Assembly (NCBI GenBank): GCA_024405255.1
Contig: JAKSOY010000234.1
Location: forward strand, 1 to 6,970
DNA length: 6,970 nucleotides
Direction: 5' to 3'
From: Kiritimatiellia bacterium
GTDB taxonomy: Bacteria > Verrucomicrobiota > Kiritimatiellia > RFP12 > UBA1067
A model generated the notes under the pieces. The model had not been told where the DNA came from, did not search any database, and was given only the letters and a program-made list of their open reading frames with translations. The position numbers were made by a program, and so were the translations under genes. Numbering within the stretch: position 1 is the first letter of the stretch; each line of letters opens with the position of its first letter. Positions 3,840-6,970 of the stretch are shown piece by piece.

Positions 3840-6533
3840 CAAGCACAGCACGACGTCGGCACGGCGGCTGGCGGGGGTGACCACGAGGTCCTTGATCTGG
3901 CCGTTTTCGATGCGGCCTTCGAGCGTGGTCTGGTAGGGGGCGTGGAGCTTGAAGGAGCAGTTCCAGTCCTTGGTCCAGGCCGGCGCGAGGAAGATCTTGC
4001 GTCCCTCGAACTGAAGGAGCATCGACTGGATGATGTTCTGCACGTTGCCGCCGTGGCACTGATCGGGACGCCAGTCGAAGTTGGGTCCCCAATACGCCGG
4101 CCAGCGGAAGCCCCGGGCCGAGTTCGTCTTCACACGGTGGACAAAATGCTTCTTCGCCTCCTCGCCCATGCCGAGATAGCACGCGAACAGTTCTTCCTGC
4201 GCCCAACCACAGTAATGACGGGGCTTGTGAACGTCATAGGCGTTGCGTCCGAGCGCGACATTGGGCTTCTCGAACGAGCAGAGCCGGAACGGGAAGACAC
4301 TGTAGAGTTCCGGGTGTTCGACATTGCGGTTCTGCTCGTAGCGGGCGGCCGGCGCGTAGGCAATGCGTCCATCGTCAAGCTTACGCGTGGGGAGCTCGGG
4401 AATGCGCGAGCGGATCTTCGCGAAGAGCGCTCGGTCAGCCTCCCCGACGAGGGACTGCGGCATCGCCAGAAGGAGGTCGGTGATACGCGTGAGACCGGCC
4501 ACCTCGGGCATCGGCGCCGTGCAGTCCCACCAGGTTTCGACGGCCTGTGCGGGGAACCAGTCGTAGCGGCCATTGGCGGCCAACGAATAGTGTTCATCGA
4601 AGTAGCGCACGTACTCGCGGATCGCGGGCAGCGCCTTCGCCTTGAACCAGTCGCCGTCCTCGGTATAGAAATAGCGATAGATCATCATGAGGGAAAGCTC
4701 GAGCTGACCCACCCACTCGTATTTGTGCCAACCCGCATCCTGAAGTTTGTCTTTACGCTCCGCATACGGAATGACACCATAGCAACCCACGAAGTGATCG
4801 CCCCACGGCTGCATGCACTCGGGGAAGTAGGCACCGCCATGGCCAAGGTGGCGGCGCGTACGCTTCATCTGGAAGTCGAGCAAATCATACGCATACGTCT
4901 TGAAGAGCGCCTCAGTGAGCTCACTATCGCCCGCGGCGAACATCGGGTAGTACGGCAGACGGCAGTTCTGCCACCAGAGGCCATGGCCCCAACGGCGGAA
5001 ATCGGGATTGCCGTTTTCACGGGTCGTGAACAGCGATCCGTTGAAGCGAAGCGGGATCGAACCCTTCGCGGCGAGGCGCGTGGTGTAGCGCTGGGCCGCC
5101 CAGGCGAGATTGGCCACGCGGCAGTCGTTGACCGGATCGACACGTCTGTCGGCGAGTTTCTGACGATCGCCGTTGACGGTGGCGACAACATCGCCATAGG
5201 GAGAGACCTCGACCTCGATCTTCGTCTCGGCATTCACCGCGAGTTTGGCGGGATGGAAGAAGATCTGCGGCCCGAGGATCACACGCACGCGGCCCCCGAG
5301 CAAATCGACGAGGAAGCCGTCGCCCGTACCGGGCGTGATGTTGTCGATCAGACGTTCGTTCGCGGAGAGCTTCGCCGGCTTGAACGTGCAGGAGAACGTG
5401 AACGTATTCTTCACCGAGACCGGAGCCGGAACGAATTGAGCGCCGACCGTCGGCGAGCCGGCGAACACCGTCTTGCCGTCGATCACCAGTTTCGCTTCAG
5501 TGCAGGTTCCGGAGAAACGATCGCCGCCACGGGGATTGGCGCCGAAGGTGATCGGCAACTTGGGATTGTGCGGCAGCGCCACGAGTTTGCGCTCGACCTT
5601 GGTCGAGGCGGGCGAGAGTTCGATGTGGCTGCGGTCCCAGAACGTGCGCCAACCCGCCGCATGCGCGGCGCGCTTGGACGCCTCGTCGGCGAGCTTCCAT
5701 CCCTGGTTCGCGAGCACGCCGAGCGTGCGCGCGCGCCAGTCCGCTTCGCCCTTGCAGGGCCAGTAGCAGGTCACCGCCGTGAGGAACAGCGCTTTCTCCG
5801 CGCTCTTTTCGGCACGGGTGATGGCGCCGAAGACGCGGTCGTTCAACATGCGCGGACGCCCCAGGCCTTCCAGTCCCTGGGTTTCGTCGACGAACTTGAA
5901 GAGCTTGTCCGCCGTGCGGTTGTCGTTCACATGGCACCAGCCGAACATCCCCGCCGGGAGACCCGTCAGTGCGCGGTCGGACGACACCGCGAGCGTGAAC
6001 ACGTCGGAAGCGAGCTTCGCACTGGAATACTTGAAATTGATTTCAAGGTCCTTCGCAGGCTTCTCCATGAAACCGCCGGGGAAGAAACGCCAGTTGACGT
6101 TCTTGGCGGAGGCGTTGGGCGCGCCGGCGATTTCGCACACGGCAAGATGATCGTCGCCCCACTGCACACGGTAGTGGACCGAGACCGTTTTCCCGCCGCT
6201 CTTCCACGTGGCGTTGAAATCGCCGCGCGCGAGCGAAAGTTCCTGACGGTAGCTGCCGGCATCCACCGGAGCCGCCGTGGCGTAGTCGATCTGACCCACT
6301 TTGATGTGGCGACCGGCTTCGTCCCAGCTGTCCGTACGCTGCAGCACGGTGTGAAGCGTGCCATCGGCGGAAATCCAGGCGAGCGCACCGATTTCGCCGT
6401 CGCCGAGGAACATCGACCCGCGATCTGTTTCAGCCGGTGAATCGAAGACAATCGACGCCGGCGAATAGGCCTGAACGGTCGTTGCCGCCACCGCCGCAAC
6501 AAGAAGACCAAAAAACCTTGAAAGCGTTTTCAT
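3837..6533 (-). CDS. Secreted DUF5703/GH95-like glycoside hydrolase with inserted LamG-like domain
   Basis: This 898-residue exported enzyme probably cleaves a plant or host glycan outside the cytoplasm; the substrate is unknown. A signal peptide covers about residues 1-22, ending VQA. Residues 27-85 (FDSP, GSMFLGDGEIG, RTDSWDEAGR) match the DUF5703 N-terminal domain, which resembles the N-terminal domain of GH95-type enzymes. Residues 465-840 look like an (alpha/alpha)6 barrel, with LRFNGSLFT (495-503), FRRWGHGLWWQN (512-523), FPECMQPWGD (570-579) and PAQAVETWWD (661-670). E572, D579, E666 and D670 are candidate active-site acids, not proven. A beta-rich LamG-like segment (about 325-462) interrupts the domain junction. 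A C-terminal beta domain follows (about 845-898). The start is the ATG at 6533, with AAGGAG 6 bases before it; a TTG one codon upstream is less likely. It follows a peptide-transporter gene by 41 bases, so co-transcription is likely. Confidence 0.88.
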   Translation of the reverse strand: MKTLSRFFGLLVAAVAATTVQAYSPASIVFDSPAETDRGSMFLGDGEIGALAWISADGTLHTVLQRTDSWDEAGRHIKVGQIDYATAAPVDAGSYRQELSLARGDFNATWKSGGKTVSVHYRVQWGDDHLAVCEIAGAPNASAKNVNWRFFPGGFMEKPAKDLEINFKYSSAKLASDVFTLAVSSDRALTGLPAGMFGWCHVNDNRTADKLFKFVDETQGLEGLGRPRMLNDRVFGAITRAEKSAEKALFLTAVTCYWPCKGEADWRARTLGVLANQGWKLADEASKRAAHAAGWRTFWDRSHIELSPASTKVERKLVALPHNPKLPITFGANPRGGDRFSGTCTEAKLVIDGKTVFAGSPTVGAQFVPAPVSVKNTFTFSCTFKPAKLSANERLIDNITPGTGDGFLVDLLGGRVRVILGPQIFFHPAKLAVNAETKIEVEVSPYGDVVATVNGDRQKLADRRVDPVNDCRVANLAWAAQRYTTRLAAKGSIPLRFNGSLFTTRENGNPDFRRWGHGLWWQNCRLPYYPMFAAGDSELTEALFKTYAYDLLDFQMKRTRRHLGHGGAYFPECMQPWGDHFVGCYGVIPYAERKDKLQDAGWHKYEWVGQLELSLMMIYRYFYTEDGDWFKAKALPAIREYVRYFDEHYSLAANGRYDWFPAQAVETWWDCTAPMPEVAGLTRITDLLLAMPQSLVGEADRALFAKIRSRIPELPTRKLDDGRIAYAPAARYEQNRNVEHPELYSVFPFRLCSFEKPNVALGRNAYDVHKPRHYCGWAQEELFACYLGMGEEAKKHFVHRVKTNSARGFRWPAYWGPNFDWRPDQCHGGNVQNIIQSMLLQFEGRKIFLAPAWTKDWNCSFKLHAPYQTTLEGRIENGQIKDLVVTPASRRADVVLCL

Positions 6534-6539
6534 CAACGG

Positions 6540-6545
6540 CTCCTT
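6540..6545 (-). promoter_or_regulatory. Ribosome binding site that sets the hydrolase start
   Basis: AAGGAG lies 6 bases before the ATG at 6533-6531. An in-frame TTG at 6536-6534 would be only 3 bases from it, so the ATG is the better start. Confidence 0.75.
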
Positions 6546-6574
6546 TCAACGACCATTCAGTCGGTGCAGTCCAC

Positions 6575-6970
6575 TCACTGTTCGGAACTGGCCACTCGAA
6601 TGATCTTCTTCGAGAAGGCCAGCTGGACAAGTCCGAGCGCCGTCGTAACGACGACGAGGCCGAGGAAGACCTTGAGTTCACCATGGCCTTCGGCAATGCA
6701 GCCGATGCGCGAAGCGAGGAAGCCGGAGATGCCCGTAACGGCCAGATAGCAGCCCATGACGAGCGAGGTCATCTGTTTCGGCGCCGTTGCAGTGATGAAC
6801 GACAACGCCACCGGCGAGAGCCAGAGTTCGCCGATCGTGCAGCTCAGGTACACGAGCGCCACCCAGATCATCGAGCTCTGATGCGTGGCGGAAGCGTCGC
6901 GCTGGAGCACGGCCACCACCATGAAGAGATAGCCGAGGCCCTGGATGACCGTGCCGATGCCCATCTTGAC
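6575..6970 (-). CDS. C-terminal part of a POT/PTR-family peptide:proton symporter
   Basis: This is the last 131 residues of a membrane transporter; the N-terminus lies beyond the right edge and the frame is open to it. Four hydrophobic segments are visible, at about residues 3-22, 34-58, 68-90 and 99-119. The stretch TIGELWLSPVALSFIT followed by APKQMTSLVMGCYLAVTGISGFLA is characteristic of the late helices of POT (PTR2) transporters, where a GE-LSPVGLS motif and AP-----MG occur. Such proteins import di- and tripeptides with protons across the inner membrane. It ends 41 bases before the hydrolase with no terminator between, so the two genes may share a transcript, although peptide uptake and glycan cleavage have no obvious shared substrate. 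Related MFS symporters cannot be excluded from the fragment. Confidence 0.85.
   Translation of the reverse strand, partial: VKMGIGTVIQGLGYLFMVVAVLQRDASATHQSSMIWVALVYLSCTIGELWLSPVALSFITATAPKQMTSLVMGCYLAVTGISGFLASRIGCIAEGHGELKVFLGLVVVTTALGLVQLAFSKKIIRVASSEQ

Noticed and set aside
3942..6440. Plus-strand open frame of 832 codons opposite the hydrolase
   Set aside because: It is a shadow of a GC-rich gene. The translation is Arg/Glu-rich with no recognisable domain, while the minus strand encodes a clear exported enzyme.

Overview
The window reads as part of a Gram-negative, carbohydrate-degrading bacterium, most likely from the PVC superphylum (Verrucomicrobiota, Kiritimatiellota or Lentisphaerota; gut or rumen type). 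That placement is an inference. It rests on a secreted DUF5703-type glycoside hydrolase with an embedded LamG-like domain, REP-like palindromes, and short TAGGTTT tandem repeats. All five complete genes and both partial genes are on the minus strand, so the order of transcription is from high to low coordinates.

Two blocks are visible. The right block (about 3837-6970) is GC-rich. It holds the C-terminal end of a POT/PTR-type peptide:proton symporter, followed after a 41-base gap by a large exported glycoside hydrolase. The left block (1-3492) is clearly more AT-rich and is a restriction-modification operon. In transcription order it encodes a small XRE/Cro-type regulator, a DNA cytosine-5 methyltransferase with an extra N-terminal domain of about 190 residues, a NotI-family restriction endonuclease, a short PD-(D/E)XK-like protein of unknown role, and the start of a further small protein (DUF3791-like) that runs off the left edge. 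Gene junctions are tight (9-base gap, TAATG overlap, 11-base overlap, 13-base gap), so the set is probably co-transcribed and in part translationally coupled.

The 344-base region between the blocks (3493-3836) holds the probable operon control region. Two perfect 9-bp inverted repeats with 7-bp spacers are centred 21 bp apart, and the nearer one overlaps a candidate -35 hexamer. This is the layout expected for an autoregulated controller (C-protein) switch. Further from the operon are another dyad, a 12-bp direct repeat, two REP-like hairpins each preceded by GTAG, and a TAGGTTT tandem repeat that abuts the hydrolase stop codon.

The points most worth a second look are the five-gene arrangement (controller, methyltransferase, NotI-like nuclease, second nuclease-like protein, DUF3791-like protein), the tandem operator, the uncharacterised N-terminal domain of the methyltransferase, and the short fourth protein, whose nuclease-like motif ends in Arg instead of Lys.
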